A stretch of DNA of 64,000 nt from the NCBI GenBank assembly GCA_015060065.1, contig SUZF01000012.1, forward strand, positions 1 to 64,000, given 5' to 3'. Position numbers and translations under genes: made by a program. The DNA comes from Rikenellaceae bacterium. GTDB lineage: Bacteria; Bacteroidota; Bacteroidia; Bacteroidales; Rikenellaceae. Positions 36,852 to 46,547 of the stretch are shown here, piece by piece (within the stretch, counting starts at the first letter, position 1; every line of letters begins with the position of its first letter). Below the pieces are notes generated by a model that made no database searches, had not been told where the DNA came from, and was given only the letters and a program-made list of their open reading frames with translations.

Positions 36852-39525
36852 ACAAACCTGCTATCTTTTTGATTTCATTGAGTTTATTCAATGCTTCAAG
36901 AGGCGTAAGCGAGTTGATGTCAAGACCCTTTATCTGGTCGCGAATCTGTACCAAAACGGGGTCGTCCAATTGGAACATCGTAAGTTGCATCGCGCCCGTT
37001 CCCATCTGGTTGTCTGCCTCCGCAACCGAAGGTCGTTTTTTGCGATCCTTGGGGCTCTTGCTCGGAACAATCTCATTAGTACCATAGACCAATTCGAGGT
37101 TGTGCAGAATCTCCCCGGCTCGCGAAACCACAGCCTTCGGCATTCCTGCCAATTGTGCCACATGGATACCGAATGAGTGCTCGGTGCCACCACGTTCCAA
37201 CTTGCGCAGAAAGACAATCGTATTGTTGAGTTCCTTGACCGAGACGTGATAGTTCTTGATGCGCGGACACATCTGCTCCATCTCGTTAAGTTCGTGATAG
37301 TGAGTCGCAAAGAGAGTCTTGGCACGTGCTGTCGGGTGGTTGTGCAGATACTCGACCATAGCCCACGCAATCGAAATTCCGTCATAGGTACTTGTGCCAC
37401 GTCCGATTTCGTCTAATAGAACAATGCTGCGGTCGGAGATATTGTTAAGAATCGATGCCGATTCGAGCATCTCGACCATAAATGTTGATTCGCCTTGCGA
37501 GATGTTGTCGGAGGCTCCCACGCGCGTAAAAATCTTATCTACAGTGCCTATATGGGCCGCTTGTGCCGGCACGAAAGAGCCAATCTGCGCCATAAGGATA
37601 ATAAGTGCCGTCTGTCGCAAGAGTGCCGACTTACCCGACATGTTGGGTCCGGTAATCATAATAATCTGCTGCTCGTTGTTGTCGAGCATAATGTCGTTGG
37701 GGATGTACGACTCCCCCACCGGCATCAGAGTCTCGATAACCGGATGGCGACCCTTCTTGATTTCGATACGTGTACCGTCGTCAAGAGTCGGGCGCGCATA
37801 GTGGCGCTCGATAGCCATCGTGGCAAACGAGTAGAGGCAGTCCGCTTGGGCTACTACGCGGGCGTCAGCCTGCAATGCCTGCAAATGTGAAGAAATGTAT
37901 GAGATAATCTCGCTATATATCTGTGCCTCAATTGCTAAAATCTTCTCCTCGGCTCCGAGAATTTTCTCCTCATACTCCTTCAACTCCTCGGTAATATAAC
38001 GCTCGGCACCGGTCAGGGTCTGCTTGCGAATCCAACCTTCGGGGACTTTGTCTTTGTGCGTATTGCGAACCTCGATATAGTATCCAAAGACGTTGTTATA
38101 ACCGATTTTGAGCGAGGTGATACCCGTTGTCTCAATCTCTCGTTGTTGAATCTGCGCCAAGACACTCTTGCCGTTGCGGGCAATGCGACGAAGGTCGTCA
38201 AGTTCGGGATTTACGCCATCCGCAATGATACCACCCTTCTGAATCTGATTATTGGCAGGGTCGGGATAAATCTCCGTTTCGAGGCGTGTGCGAATCGGCA
38301 GCAGAGTGTCGATATGCGAAGCCATCGTGTGCATTACGTCACTGTCGGTGGATTCCAACATCGCCTTCATCGTCTCGATTGACGAGAGCGAGTGTTTTAG
38401 TTGAATCAATTCGCGAGGTGTTACACGCAAAGATGCTATGCGTGAGGCTATTCGCTCGATATCGCCTATACCCGTGATGCACTCACCGAACTCCTCGCGG
38501 AAATCGGGATTTTTGACCAGAAACTCAACAACATCAAGTCGGTTGTTGATGCGGGCAACATCCTTTATCGGCATCGAAATCCAGCGTCGCAACATACGTC
38601 CGCCCATCGGGGTACGAGTGCGGTCTATAACCTCTGCAAAACTACTCTTGGAGGCTGCGGCATTCGACGAGAAGAGTTCGAGATTGCGGATCGTGAATTT
38701 ATCAATCCAAACATAATCGTCGCGGTCGATGCGCGAAATTGACGAAATGTGTCCGATGTTGCGATGCTCCGTAAATTCGAGATAGTAGAGGATTGCTCCT
38801 GCCGCAGCGATACCGCAATCCATATTCTCGATACCGAAACCTTTGAGATTCTTGGTGTTAAACTGACGACACAACTTCTCGCGGTTGATATCCTGCGAGA
38901 AGACCCACTCTTCGAGACGATAGGTGTAGAGTTTGTTGCCAAACGAGGATTTGAAACGCTCCTCGTAGCCTCGTTGGTAGATGACCTCCTTGGGTTCGAG
39001 GTTGGATATCAGTTTGTCGATATATTGGTCATTGCCCTCGGCAACGTAAAATTCGCCTGTCGAGATATCGAGAAATGCCACACCCGTATTCTCCTTGCCG
39101 AAGAATATCGCAGCGAGGTAGCTATTCTCCTTGGTCGGAAGAATGTTCGAGTCGCCCATTACCACACCGGGAGTAACCAACTCGATAATACCACGCTCCA
39201 CGACGTTGCCCTTGGCGTTCTTCGGGTCTTCGAGTTGCTCGCATATAGCCACACGCTCCCCCGCCCTGACTAATTTGGGCAGGTATGTGTCTATGGCATG
39301 GTGGGGAAATCCCGCCAACTCGACGTGTGATGCCGAGCCATTGGCTCTGCGAGTAAGTGTAATGCCGAGAATACCGCTCGCTTTGATGGCATCCTCTCCG
39401 AATGTCTCGTAGAAGTCGCCAACGCGGAAGAGCAATATCGCATCAGGATAGGTCGCCTTGAATCGGTTGTATTGATCCATCAAGGGCGTCTCCTTCTTCT
39501 TTTTGGGTTTCGTCTCTTTTGTCAA
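36850..39525 (-). CDS. mutS: DNA mismatch repair protein MutS
   Basis: An 891-residue mismatch-recognition ATPase. The N-terminal domain opens with [34 protein letters not shown], including the Phe-x-Glu mismatch wedge (FYETF). The ATPase domain contains [17 protein letters not shown] (Walker A), [15 protein letters not shown] (Walker B) and the ATHYHEL segment. Length and layout are standard MutS1. A minus-strand -7 box TACATTTG (39546-39553) lies 20 bases upstream of the ATG. Confidence 0.97.
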   Translation of the reverse strand: MTKETKPKKKKETPLMDQYNRFKATYPDAILLFRVGDFYETFGEDAIKASGILGITLTRRANGSASHVELAGFPHHAIDTYLPKLVRAGERVAICEQLEDPKNAKGNVVERGIIELVTPGVVMGDSNILPTKENSYLAAIFFGKENTGVAFLDISTGEFYVAEGNDQYIDKLISNLEPKEVIYQRGYEERFKSSFGNKLYTYRLEEWVFSQDINREKLCRQFNTKNLKGFGIENMDCGIAAAGAILYYLEFTEHRNIGHISSISRIDRDDYVWIDKFTIRNLELFSSNAAASKSSFAEVIDRTRTPMGGRMLRRWISMPIKDVARINNRLDVVEFLVKNPDFREEFGECITGIGDIERIASRIASLRVTPRELIQLKHSLSSIETMKAMLESTDSDVMHTMASHIDTLLPIRTRLETEIYPDPANNQIQKGGIIADGVNPELDDLRRIARNGKSVLAQIQQREIETTGITSLKIGYNNVFGYYIEVRNTHKDKVPEGWIRKQTLTGAERYITEELKEYEEKILGAEEKILAIEAQIYSEIISYISSHLQALQADARVVAQADCLYSFATMAIERHYARPTLDDGTRIEIKKGRHPVIETLMPVGESYIPNDIMLDNNEQQIIMITGPNMSGKSALLRQTALIILMAQIGSFVPAQAAHIGTVDKIFTRVGASDNISQGESTFMVEMLESASILNNISDRSIVLLDEIGRGTSTYDGISIAWAMVEYLHNHPTARAKTLFATHYHELNEMEQMCPRIKNYHVSVKELNNTIVFLRKLERGGTEHSFGIHVAQLAGMPKAVVSRAGEILHNLELVYGTNEIVPSKSPKDRKKRPSVAEADNQMGTGAMQLTMFQLDDPVLVQIRDQIKGLDINSLTPLEALNKLNEIKKIAGL

Positions 39526-39579
39526 AATCGTACTGAATTAGAGTACAAATGTACGAATTTTAACGATAAAACCCTACGC

Positions 39580-40998
39580 CTACTCGAAAAATCTTTCGTC
39601 AAAATTTACCAGAAAGATTCGCTCGGTGGCACGTGTCAGGGCGGTGTAGAGCCAGCGCATCATATCGCGTGTCATCGGCTCGTCGCCAAACAAGCATCTA
39701 TCGACAAAGACAGCACTCCACTGACCACCTTGTGCCTTATGACATGTCACGGCGTAGGAAAACTTTATTTGAAGCGCGTTAAAGTGCGGATTTTCACGTA
39801 TTTCCTGAAAGCGTTTAATCTTGCTCTTAATGTCGAGGTAGTCCTTTTCGACCTCATAAAACAGGCGGTTACTCTCCTCACGTGTGAGTGATGGCGACTC
39901 CGACGAGATGGTGTCGAGCATAATTTTACACTCGATTTCCGTATCGTCATAATCGGGGAACGAGAGCGTGGCATTTGCGAAACGGAAGCCGTACAACTCC
40001 TCGAATCTGCGCAGGCGTTTCAGTCGGGCGATATCTCCATTGGCGATGAAATTTATCGGGCAATTCTCGATACGCTCGGTAAAGTGGTAGTTGTTCTTGA
40101 CAATCATCAACATATCGTTGCTCTCAATCTCCTCCTCGGCACATAGAACATTGCGCCTGATGCCTTCGTTGTAGCGGTTTGCCCGTTTGTTCGAGCGCGT
40201 GATGACTATGGTTTCGTCTTTGCCGTAGCGGTCGTAGCACTCTTGTAGTTTTTCGAGGAAGTCCCCACCGCTGATGGCCTCGAAATCGGGATAACTCATA
40301 TCAAAATGAGGAATCTCGTACAACTCATTTTCGAGCATACAACGTACCATCGTCGCATTGAAAAGTATGCCTGAATCGCACTCCTGACGCACCACATCGT
40401 CCATCGAAGCATACTCAACCTCGCCATAAGGGAGCAACTCCGCGGGGTCGAGAGCCGGGCTGTGGTCGGAGCCTACGGGTGGCAACTGTGCATTATCGCC
40501 AACCAGAATCAGACGACAACGCTGACCCGCGCGTACATATTTTATAAGGTCTTCGAGCAGAGAGCCGCTACCAAAGGTCGAATCCCCCGCCGATGAGCCA
40601 TTCGAGAGCATCGAAGCCTCATCAACGATAAACACAGCATCACGCTCGCGGTTTAGGTCGAGTGAGAAGGTCGATTCGTAAGAGGCATTGGTGCGTTGGC
40701 GATAGATTCGCTTGTGAATCGTCTGTGCCTTTTCGCCACAATACTGCGATAGTACCTTCGCTGCCCTGCCTGTCGGAGCAAGCAGAACGGACTTTATTCC
40801 GAATGAACGTAGAGCCGCGACCAATGCTGCCACAACGGTAGTTTTTCCCGTTCCGGCATATCCATTTAGGATAAAAATACGCGAAAAATCGTCGCTTGAA
40901 ATGTACTCCGAGAGTTGTTCGATAATTTTTTTTTGACTTGGAGTTGTTTTGAACGATATTTTTGCGTAAATTTGGGTCGCAATTGTTGTATTAAGCAT
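39580..40998 (-). CDS. RecD2/Pif1-like SF1B helicase
   Basis: A 472-residue DNA helicase. Walker A GYAGTGKTT (about 45-53), Walker B VFIVDEASM, the motif GDNAQLPPVG, and a C-terminal UvrD-like motif VTCHKAQGGQW followed by LYTALTRATE. It lacks the long N-terminal domain of RecD2 and has an SH3-like insertion (about 285-400) between motifs. Bacteroidetes carry such short exodeoxyribonuclease-V-alpha-like helicases as conserved housekeeping genes; the exact DNA substrate is unknown. Divergent from the gene at 41043. Confidence 0.87.
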   Translation of the reverse strand: MLNTTIATQIYAKISFKTTPSQKKIIEQLSEYISSDDFSRIFILNGYAGTGKTTVVAALVAALRSFGIKSVLLAPTGRAAKVLSQYCGEKAQTIHKRIYRQRTNASYESTFSLDLNRERDAVFIVDEASMLSNGSSAGDSTFGSGSLLEDLIKYVRAGQRCRLILVGDNAQLPPVGSDHSPALDPAELLPYGEVEYASMDDVVRQECDSGILFNATMVRCMLENELYEIPHFDMSYPDFEAISGGDFLEKLQECYDRYGKDETIVITRSNKRANRYNEGIRRNVLCAEEEIESNDMLMIVKNNYHFTERIENCPINFIANGDIARLKRLRRFEELYGFRFANATLSFPDYDDTEIECKIMLDTISSESPSLTREESNRLFYEVEKDYLDIKSKIKRFQEIRENPHFNALQIKFSYAVTCHKAQGGQWSAVFVDRCLFGDEPMTRDMMRWLYTALTRATERIFLVNFDERFFE

Positions 40999-41042
40999 TT
41001 TGCATTGTAAATTTTGTACAAACTTAATAACAAATACTTAAA

Positions 41043-41666
41043 ATGAAAAAAATTATTCAAGTTATTCTGGCGCTCGTTATCGCAGCATTGATTTATGTGG
41101 TTTATATGCAGATTTCAACCCCTATCCGCTTCGAGAATGAGCAGAAAGTGCGCGAAAAAGAGGTTATCGCAAAATTGAAGGACATCCGTACCGCACAACG
41201 TCAGTTTAAGAGCAAGTATCAGCGTTTTACTGCCGATTTCGACACTCTTATCAACTTCGTGCTGACCGAGCAAATCGAGGGTGAGCGTAAGATTTACGAT
41301 GAGGACGACTCAATCGGTATGGCAAAACTTAAAAAGATGCGCAAGAAGAATGTCGAGAAGTTTACCTATTCGGTTAAGGACTCGATGTTCAAGCATCTCA
41401 CTCCGGAGGATGTGGTAGCGTTGCGTTACATTCCCAATACCAAGACCGAGTTCTTGCTCGACGCCGGTACGCTTATGACCGAGTCGAAGGTCGTAATTCC
41501 CGTTGTTGAGTGCAAGGCTCCCTACATTGCATTCCTCGATACGGTGGCTTATCGTCAGGAGGTTATCAACCTCGTGGATAACTGCATCAACAACCTTGAC
41601 AAGTATCCGGGCGTGAAGTTCGGCTCGATGGAGGGCGGTAACAATGAGGCAGGTAACTGGGAGTAA
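41043..41666 (+). CDS. Conserved Bacteroidales membrane-anchored protein
   Basis: A 207-residue protein with an N-terminal transmembrane anchor (about 4-24) and a periplasmic part beginning with a long helix (KVREKEVIAKLKDIRTAQRQFKSKYQRFTADFDTLI). The helix-after-anchor shape and the KYQRFTADFDTLI phrase recall pilin-like minor subunits, but no prepilin cleavage site is visible. I recognise close relatives across Bacteroidales near rsmD without a known function. It overlaps the DUF3822 gene by 23 bases, so translation is coupled. Confidence 0.7.
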   Translation: MKKIIQVILALVIAALIYVVYMQISTPIRFENEQKVREKEVIAKLKDIRTAQRQFKSKYQRFTADFDTLINFVLTEQIEGERKIYDEDDSIGMAKLKKMRKKNVEKFTYSVKDSMFKHLTPEDVVALRYIPNTKTEFLLDAGTLMTESKVVIPVVECKAPYIAFLDTVAYRQEVINLVDNCINNLDKYPGVKFGSMEGGNNEAGNWE

Positions 41667-42258
41667 TCCAACTGCAACCGACAAGAACGTGTCCATTCAG
41701 CTTCGGTTGGATGGACACTCTTTTTCGGCTGATACCCTACCCACAGAGGTTGCAGAGGATAGTGTTGTCGTCGTGGAGTTGCTGACGGCCAAGAGCGTGC
41801 TGGTGCCGGAGGAGTGCTTTGCTCCGGAGGTGGCAGGTCGGCTCTTGTGGCTTTCGGGTGTGCCTTGCACCGAGAAGGAATCGCCCGTATGGAGCCGTGT
41901 CAAGGATGGAGTGGTTGTTGTGATGGCTCTGAATCGAGAGATTAAAGAGGTACTCGATGCCCGCTATGGCTCACGCATAGAGTATAGTTCTCCGATGTTG
42001 CGTGGTCGCGCAGGAGAGGGCCGATACCTATATGTATATGTAGCCGGTAATGTTGCTTACTTCAAGTTCTTCGACGGCACAAAACTCGCATTGTGCGAGG
42101 CTGCATCGATTGTCGGAGAGGATGATATTCTCTGTATGGTCGAAAATATTCTCTGCGAGTTTAATGCGCAGGAGAGTGTTATCCGTGTTGCCGGAGAGGA
42201 TAGCGAAGGTGTGATAAAACTACTGAAACAGTACCATAAAGTTGAAAAATGCGAATAA
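41644..42258 (+). CDS. DUF3822 family protein
   Basis: A 204-residue cytoplasmic protein with the actin/hexokinase-fold-like pattern of DUF3822, a family found in Bacteroidetes next to rsmD. N-terminal LSIQLRLDG-like strand (here SIQLRLDGHSFSAD), centre RYLYVYVAGNVAYFKFFDGTKL, and a C-terminal helix. No catalytic residues are evident. It overlaps the upstream gene by 23 bases and rsmD by 10, forming a tight three-gene operon. Confidence 0.8.
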   Translation: MRQVTGSNPTATDKNVSIQLRLDGHSFSADTLPTEVAEDSVVVVELLTAKSVLVPEECFAPEVAGRLLWLSGVPCTEKESPVWSRVKDGVVVVMALNREIKEVLDARYGSRIEYSSPMLRGRAGEGRYLYVYVAGNVAYFKFFDGTKLALCEAASIVGEDDILCMVENILCEFNAQESVIRVAGEDSEGVIKLLKQYHKVEKCE

Positions 42259-42782
42259 TTAGCGGAAAATACAAGGGGCGCACAATCAATCCCCCGAAGA
42301 ATCTTCGCGCACGCCCCACAACGGACTTTGCCAAGGAGAATCTCTTTAATGTCCTGACCAATATGGTCGATTTTGAGGAGTGTGATGTTCTCGACCTCTT
42401 TGCAGGTACAGGCTCCATAAGTTATGAGTTCGCATCGCGAGGTGCGCGCAGCGTAACCTCGGTGGAGATAAATCCCGTACATTTCAACTTTATCCGCTCG
42501 ACGGCTCGCGAACTCGGCTTTGGGAATATGTTTGTTGTGAAGGCAAATGTTTTTCTCTATTTGAAGAGCGTGACCAAGCAGTTCGACCTTATATTTTCGG
42601 ACGCTCCCTACGATTTGGAGGGCAGCGAGAAGGTTGTGGATGCCGTTTTCGAGAAGGATTTGCTGCGAGAAGATGGAATTTTCGTGTTTGAACACTCCGC
42701 AAAGCAAAATTTTTCTTCACATCCAAATTTCTATCAATTAAGGAGTTACGGAAGTGTGCAATTTTCTTTCTTCAAAAAATGA
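42249..42782 (+). CDS. rsmD: 16S rRNA (guanine966-N2)-methyltransferase
   Basis: A 177-residue SAM-dependent rRNA methyltransferase. The start MRIISGKYKGRTINPPKNLRARPTTDFAKENLFN is the family's RNA-binding opening; the SAM site is DLFAGTGSISYEFASRGA and the catalytic motif reads SDAPYD in place of the common DPPY (Asp retained, first Pro replaced by Ala). Normal length. Confidence 0.93.
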   Translation: MRIISGKYKGRTINPPKNLRARPTTDFAKENLFNVLTNMVDFEECDVLDLFAGTGSISYEFASRGARSVTSVEINPVHFNFIRSTARELGFGNMFVVKANVFLYLKSVTKQFDLIFSDAPYDLEGSEKVVDAVFEKDLLREDGIFVFEHSAKQNFSSHPNFYQLRSYGSVQFSFFKK

Positions 42783-42790
42783 AAAAAAAA

Positions 42791-42821
42791 TTTGGAGATT
42801 AAGATTTTTGTACTACCTTTG
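42791..42821 (+). promoter_or_regulatory. tRNA-Asp promoter
   Basis: -33 TTTG (42791-42794) and -7 TACCTTTG (42814-42821) with a 19-base gap. Start near 42828, 12 nt before the tRNA. Confidence 0.85.
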
Positions 42822-42839
42822 CATTCGCAATCAGCAATT

Positions 42840-42916
42840 GGTGCGTTAGTTCAGCTGGTTAGAATACGTGCCTGTCACGCACGGGGTCAGGGGTTCGAGT
42901 CCCCTACGCACCGCCA
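42840..42916 (+). tRNA. tRNA-Asp (GTC anticodon)
   Basis: Acceptor GGTGCGT (42840-42846) pairs with ACGCACC (42906-42912); D-arm GTTC...GAAT; anticodon stem CGTGC/GCACG with loop CTGTCAC, giving anticodon GTC; T-arm with GGTTCGAGTCC. Discriminator G at 42913 is followed by an encoded CCA (42914-42916). A terminator follows at 42920-42948. Confidence 0.97.
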
Positions 42917-43000
42917 AGAAGACGACTTTTCCGAGTCGTCTTTTTTTTGTGCGCAGGAAACTCGCTCGGTCGGTGGCGACTCGGCTGACTTGTCTTCGGA
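42907..43000. repeat. Direct repeat of the tRNA-Asp 3' end and terminator, copy 1
   Basis: The last seven acceptor bases, discriminator, CCA, terminator hairpin and about 55 bases beyond are repeated at 43184-43277 (offset 277) with few changes. The intervening 43001-43183 contains no credible gene. Confidence 0.88.
42920..42948 (+). terminator. tRNA-Asp terminator
   Basis: Stem AGACGACT (42920-42927) with AGTCGTCT (42934-42941) and an eight-T tail. Confidence 0.92.
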
Positions 43001-43183
43001 TGGTAGTTGTTTGCTACGCAAATCATCGTGCTTGCTGTTCGATTGTGTCTGAAAATATATTTTCGCCACATCGCCCAGCAACCACGACAATCTTCGATTG
43101 CAACTACCTCCTTTCGGTCGGCTCTCAACTGCTGCAACCGTTCAAGTCCCAAGAAGACGAGAGTATCTTTATGTAATTATGTT

Positions 43184-43277
43184 CGCACCGCCAAGAAGAC
43201 GACTTTTCCGAGTCGTCTTTTTTTGTGCGCAGGAGACTCGCTCGGTCGGTGGCGACTCGGCCAACTTGTCTGCGGGT
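43184..43277. repeat. Direct repeat of the tRNA-Asp 3' end and terminator, copy 2
   Basis: CGCACCGCCA plus a second copy of the terminator (43197-43224) and its flank, without any tRNA body upstream. A third degenerate trace (GTTCAAGTCCCAAGAAGACGA) occurs at 43138-43160. Confidence 0.85.
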
Positions 43278-43308
43278 GGAGTAAAATGCTAAATTTATAT
43301 CAGACGTC

Positions 43309-44220
43309 TTATTTCTTGCTGATGCGAGAGAGAATGTCGAAGTTCCACACCACACCGATTCGAATCTGGTGGTAGTGCCAATCCATCAACCCTGCCTGAT
43401 GCGATAATCGTAGCGACCAATCGCCAAAAGCATACGAGAGATTGGTTTTGATTGTCATCGGGCGGTCGCCATCGCCCTCCCAGCCGACATAACCGCCAAG
43501 GCAGGTGTCGATACCGAATCGCTTATACTTATATGCCAACAACGCACCGTACATTACGGCATCGTTTTGGCGTCCATTATCGGTCTGCCAGCAAAGAAAT
43601 CCGGTCGATAAAGCCACGCGCAAAATTCCCCCCCCCTTGCCAAATTGTAATCCACGGCCTACGGAGACATCAAAGAAGTATCCCGGAGCATCGTAGCATC
43701 TACCCTCGGCAAACCGATTTGCCGAAGCGGTTTTCAGTGCCGCACGCACGGTCATATCGCAATGATGTCGCTCCTGACTCAAAATCCTGATATCTGCCGA
43801 AACATAGGCATCGCCCGAATCAAAACCCTTCAAATCTCCCTTGTGAGGCAGTCTGCGCAGGGCATTGACCTCTGCCGAGGTGTGGAAATATTCGAAGATT
43901 GGCATCCAGACCGTGAGATTTGCCTTGGGCGTAAAGAGCGGAATTGTCAATCGAGCAAACATATCTGCCGTAACATCATCCGCAACCGAGCCTGTGGTCG
44001 TGCCGAGGAAGCAATCCCCATACAGTTCCAAGCGCATATCCGCGGAGGTTCTGCCATCGAGCATATCAGGCACCGGAAAGGCATTGGGCCCGAAATATGC
44101 GGGTCCAATCTTCGACGGAATGCTCAAATTGGGGCGCACGATTGTTGTCTGCGCATTGGCAAAGCCTGCAATGCAGAGCATGGTCAGCGTGATAATGCTG
44201 GCGAGGATTCGGTTTCTCAT
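43309..44220 (-). CDS. Predicted outer-membrane beta-barrel protein with a G9 tract
   Basis: A 303-residue exported protein with a signal peptide (about 1-23, ending ANAQ). The mature part alternates short hydrophobic strands and polar turns and ends with strands such as HYHQIRIGVVWNFDI, consistent with an outer-membrane beta-barrel. No family is recognised. The coding strand contains nine consecutive G (plus-strand C run at 43628-43636), read as Lys-Gly-Gly-Gly; a slip of one base would shift the frame for the last third of the protein. Its 5' leader carries the inverted repeat at 44237-44269. Confidence 0.75.
   Translation of the reverse strand: MRNRILASIITLTMLCIAGFANAQTTIVRPNLSIPSKIGPAYFGPNAFPVPDMLDGRTSADMRLELYGDCFLGTTTGSVADDVTADMFARLTIPLFTPKANLTVWMPIFEYFHTSAEVNALRRLPHKGDLKGFDSGDAYVSADIRILSQERHHCDMTVRAALKTASANRFAEGRCYDAPGYFFDVSVGRGLQFGKGGGILRVALSTGFLCWQTDNGRQNDAVMYGALLAYKYKRFGIDTCLGGYVGWEGDGDRPMTIKTNLSYAFGDWSLRLSHQAGLMDWHYHQIRIGVVWNFDILSRISKK
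43628..43636. repeat. Homopolymer C9/G9 within the barrel gene
   Basis: Nine C on the plus strand, G9 in the sense of the gene. It is unusually long for a coding mononucleotide run in this window and is in frame as sequenced. Confidence 0.85.
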
Positions 44221-44236
44221 CTTTGGTTTGGGTGTT

Positions 44237-44269
44237 GGTAGTTATTTCTGCGATAGACCAACAACTACC
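44237..44269. promoter_or_regulatory. Inverted repeat in the leader of the barrel gene
   Basis: GGTAGTTATT (44237-44246) and AACAACTACC (44260-44269) pair at 9 of 10 positions, 17-50 bases upstream of the start codon on the minus strand. It could be an RNA hairpin or an operator. No further evidence. Confidence 0.4.
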
Positions 44270-44330
44270 GCTCGTTTATATAGGGATTAGGGTAGGAAAT
44301 TCTCATTCTACCCCACCTGCGCTTATATCG

Positions 44331-45797
44331 TTACTCCACTTTCGTTACGGGGTCGCACGTGAGTCCCACGCCCAACTTGTTGAAAATCTTGTGGTCCACC
44401 TCGCTCAACATCACCGTTGAATGTACCTGACAACCCTTCAACTTGGGCAACTCGTCGAGAGCCTTGCGACAATCCTCATCGTGGTTACTCAACAGCGACA
44501 ACGCCACCAGCACTTCGTCGGTATGCAGGCGTGGATTGTGTCCGTGCAGATACTCTACCTTGGTCTTCTGTATCGGGGCAATCAAATCCTCTGCAATAAG
44601 TTTCTTATCGTGGGGAATACCTGCCAGATACTTCGTAGCATTGAGCAATAGAGCAGCGCTCGAACCGAGCAGAGAACTTGTGCGCGAGGTAATAATCGTA
44701 CCATCGTGCAACTCTATCGCTGCCGAAGCACCGCCACTCTCCTCCTGCTTTGCGCGTGCGGCTACGGTTGTACGACGGAAGTCGGTAGTCAATTTCGCCT
44801 GCTTCATAATCAGGGCAATCTTATTAACTTCGTGTTCGTTGCTGCCCTTCTCGGCAAGTTTGCAGAGGGCGTAGTAGTAGCGACGTATAATCTCCTCGCG
44901 AGCCGCATTCTCGCACACCTCCTCATCCGAGATGCAGTAGCCAATCATATTGACGCCCATATCTGTCGGAGATTTGTATGGGCTTTCGCCATAGATACCC
45001 TCGAAGATTGCATTGAGTACAGGGAAAATCTCGATATCGCGATTGTAATTTACAGCAATATTTCCGTATGCCTCCAAGTGGAACGGGTCAATCATATTGA
45101 CATCGTTAAGGTCTGCCGTAGCCGCCTCGTAAGCCATATTTACGGGGTGTTTAAGCGGTAGATTCCACACCGGGAAGGTCTCAAACTTGGCGTATCCCGC
45201 TTTCTGACCTCGACGATTCTCCTGATAGAGTTGGCTCAAACATACAGCCATCTTGCCACTGCCCGGACCCGGAGCCGTAACGATAACCAACGGACGCGAG
45301 GTCTCAACGAAGTCGTTCTTGCCGAAGCCCTCCTCCGAGTCAATAAGTGCCACATTGTTGGGATAGCCATCGATTGTGTAGTGGTAATAGACCTTGATGC
45401 CCATACGCTCCAATCGCAGACGATAGGCATCGGCACTCGCCTGCCCGTTATAGTGAGTGATAACAACACCACCCGAATAGAATCCTGCGTTCTCGAACTC
45501 GCCACGCAGGCGCAACACATCCTCATCGTAAGTGATACCGAGGTCGCTGCGCATCTTATTCTTCTCGATATCTATTGCGCTGATGACCGTGATAATTTCG
45601 GCATAATCACGCAATTGCATAAGCATACGCAACTTACTATCAGGCAGAAATCCCGGCAATACGCGGCTGGCGTGATTGTCGTCGAAGAGTTTGCCTCCAA
45701 ATTCGAGATAGAGTTTATCCCCGAACTGACTGATGCGTTTTTTAATCTGTTCGGATTGGATTTTAAGATACTTGTCGTTATCAAAACCTGTTTTCAT
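44331..45797 (-). CDS. DUF1846 family protein
   Basis: A 488-residue cytoplasmic protein matching DUF1846 along its length: FDNDKYLKIQSEQIKKRI start, the GGVVITHYNGQ and VTAPGPGSGKMAVCLSQLYQ segment (a P-loop-like stretch), and LHGHNPRLHTDEVLVALSLLSNHD near the end. The family is conserved in Firmicutes and Bacteroidetes, has an alpha/beta core, and no agreed function. It follows the GT2 gene after 25 bases and may be the end of the rsmI-to-GT2 operon. Confidence 0.88.
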   Translation of the reverse strand: MKTGFDNDKYLKIQSEQIKKRISQFGDKLYLEFGGKLFDDNHASRVLPGFLPDSKLRMLMQLRDYAEIITVISAIDIEKNKMRSDLGITYDEDVLRLRGEFENAGFYSGGVVITHYNGQASADAYRLRLERMGIKVYYHYTIDGYPNNVALIDSEEGFGKNDFVETSRPLVIVTAPGPGSGKMAVCLSQLYQENRRGQKAGYAKFETFPVWNLPLKHPVNMAYEAATADLNDVNMIDPFHLEAYGNIAVNYNRDIEIFPVLNAIFEGIYGESPYKSPTDMGVNMIGYCISDEEVCENAAREEIIRRYYYALCKLAEKGSNEHEVNKIALIMKQAKLTTDFRRTTVAARAKQEESGGASAAIELHDGTIITSRTSSLLGSSAALLLNATKYLAGIPHDKKLIAEDLIAPIQKTKVEYLHGHNPRLHTDEVLVALSLLSNHDEDCRKALDELPKLKGCQVHSTVMLSEVDHKIFNKLGVGLTCDPVTKVE

Positions 45798-45822
45798 ATA
45801 TGGAATAAATTTATATGTTTCT

Positions 45823-46545
45823 TCACTTTTTACGTCGGATTTTTCGCAGGGGTAATTTCAGTACTCCGAAGAATGCCTCACCGAAGATTCCGCTCGACAT
45901 CTTTGATGTGCCGGCTACCCTATCAATAAAGATTATCGACACCTCGCGAATCTTGTAGCCGAGTCGCCATGCGGTATATTTCATCTCGATTTGGAATCCG
46001 TAGCCCACCATCTGCACGCGGTCGAGGTCGATGTTCTGCAACACTTCGCGACGATAGCCTACAAATCCTGCCGTAGCATCATTTACGGGCATACGTGTAA
46101 TAAGGCGCACATATTTCGAGGCGAAATAGGACATCAGCAGTCGCGACAAAGGCCAATTTACGACATTAACACCCGTAACGTAGCGCGAGCCGACAACCAC
46201 ATCCGCTCCCTCCTCCATAGCCTGTGTCAGGCGTAGTAGGTCGTCGGGGTTATGCGAAAAGTCGCAATCCATCTCGAAAACGGCATCGTAATTATGCTCC
46301 AACGCCCACTTAAAGCCTGCGATATAGGCAGTGCCGAGTCCTAATTTGCCACTACGCTCGATAAGGAACAGACGCTCGGCATAGGATGATTGCAGAGTGC
46401 GGACAATCTCGGCAGTGCCATCGGGCGAGCCGTCGTCAATCACGAGCAGATTAAACTCTCCGTCGAGCGAAAAGACCTTGGCAACCATTGCTTCGATATT
46501 CTCCCGCTCGTTATAGGTCGGTATGATTATAAGTTTGCGCATCAT
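45823..46545 (-). CDS. Polyprenol monophosphomannose synthase-like GT2 enzyme
   Basis: A 240-residue soluble glycosyltransferase of the DPM1 type. Motifs: IIPTYNERENIEAMV, LVIDDGSPDGTAEIV, and MDCDFSHNPDDL (metal-binding DxD-like), then GSRYVTGVNVVNWPLSR. It makes polyprenyl-phosphate mannose-like donors used for lipid or protein glycosylation. No C-terminal membrane domain, unlike the GT2 at 11111. Only 2 bases separate it from the GT2 at 46548, so the two are cotranscribed. Confidence 0.88.
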   Translation of the reverse strand: MMRKLIIIPTYNERENIEAMVAKVFSLDGEFNLLVIDDGSPDGTAEIVRTLQSSYAERLFLIERSGKLGLGTAYIAGFKWALEHNYDAVFEMDCDFSHNPDDLLRLTQAMEEGADVVVGSRYVTGVNVVNWPLSRLLMSYFASKYVRLITRMPVNDATAGFVGYRREVLQNIDLDRVQMVGYGFQIEMKYTAWRLGYKIREVSIIFIDRVAGTSKMSSGIFGEAFFGVLKLPLRKIRRKK

Positions 46546-46547
46546 AT

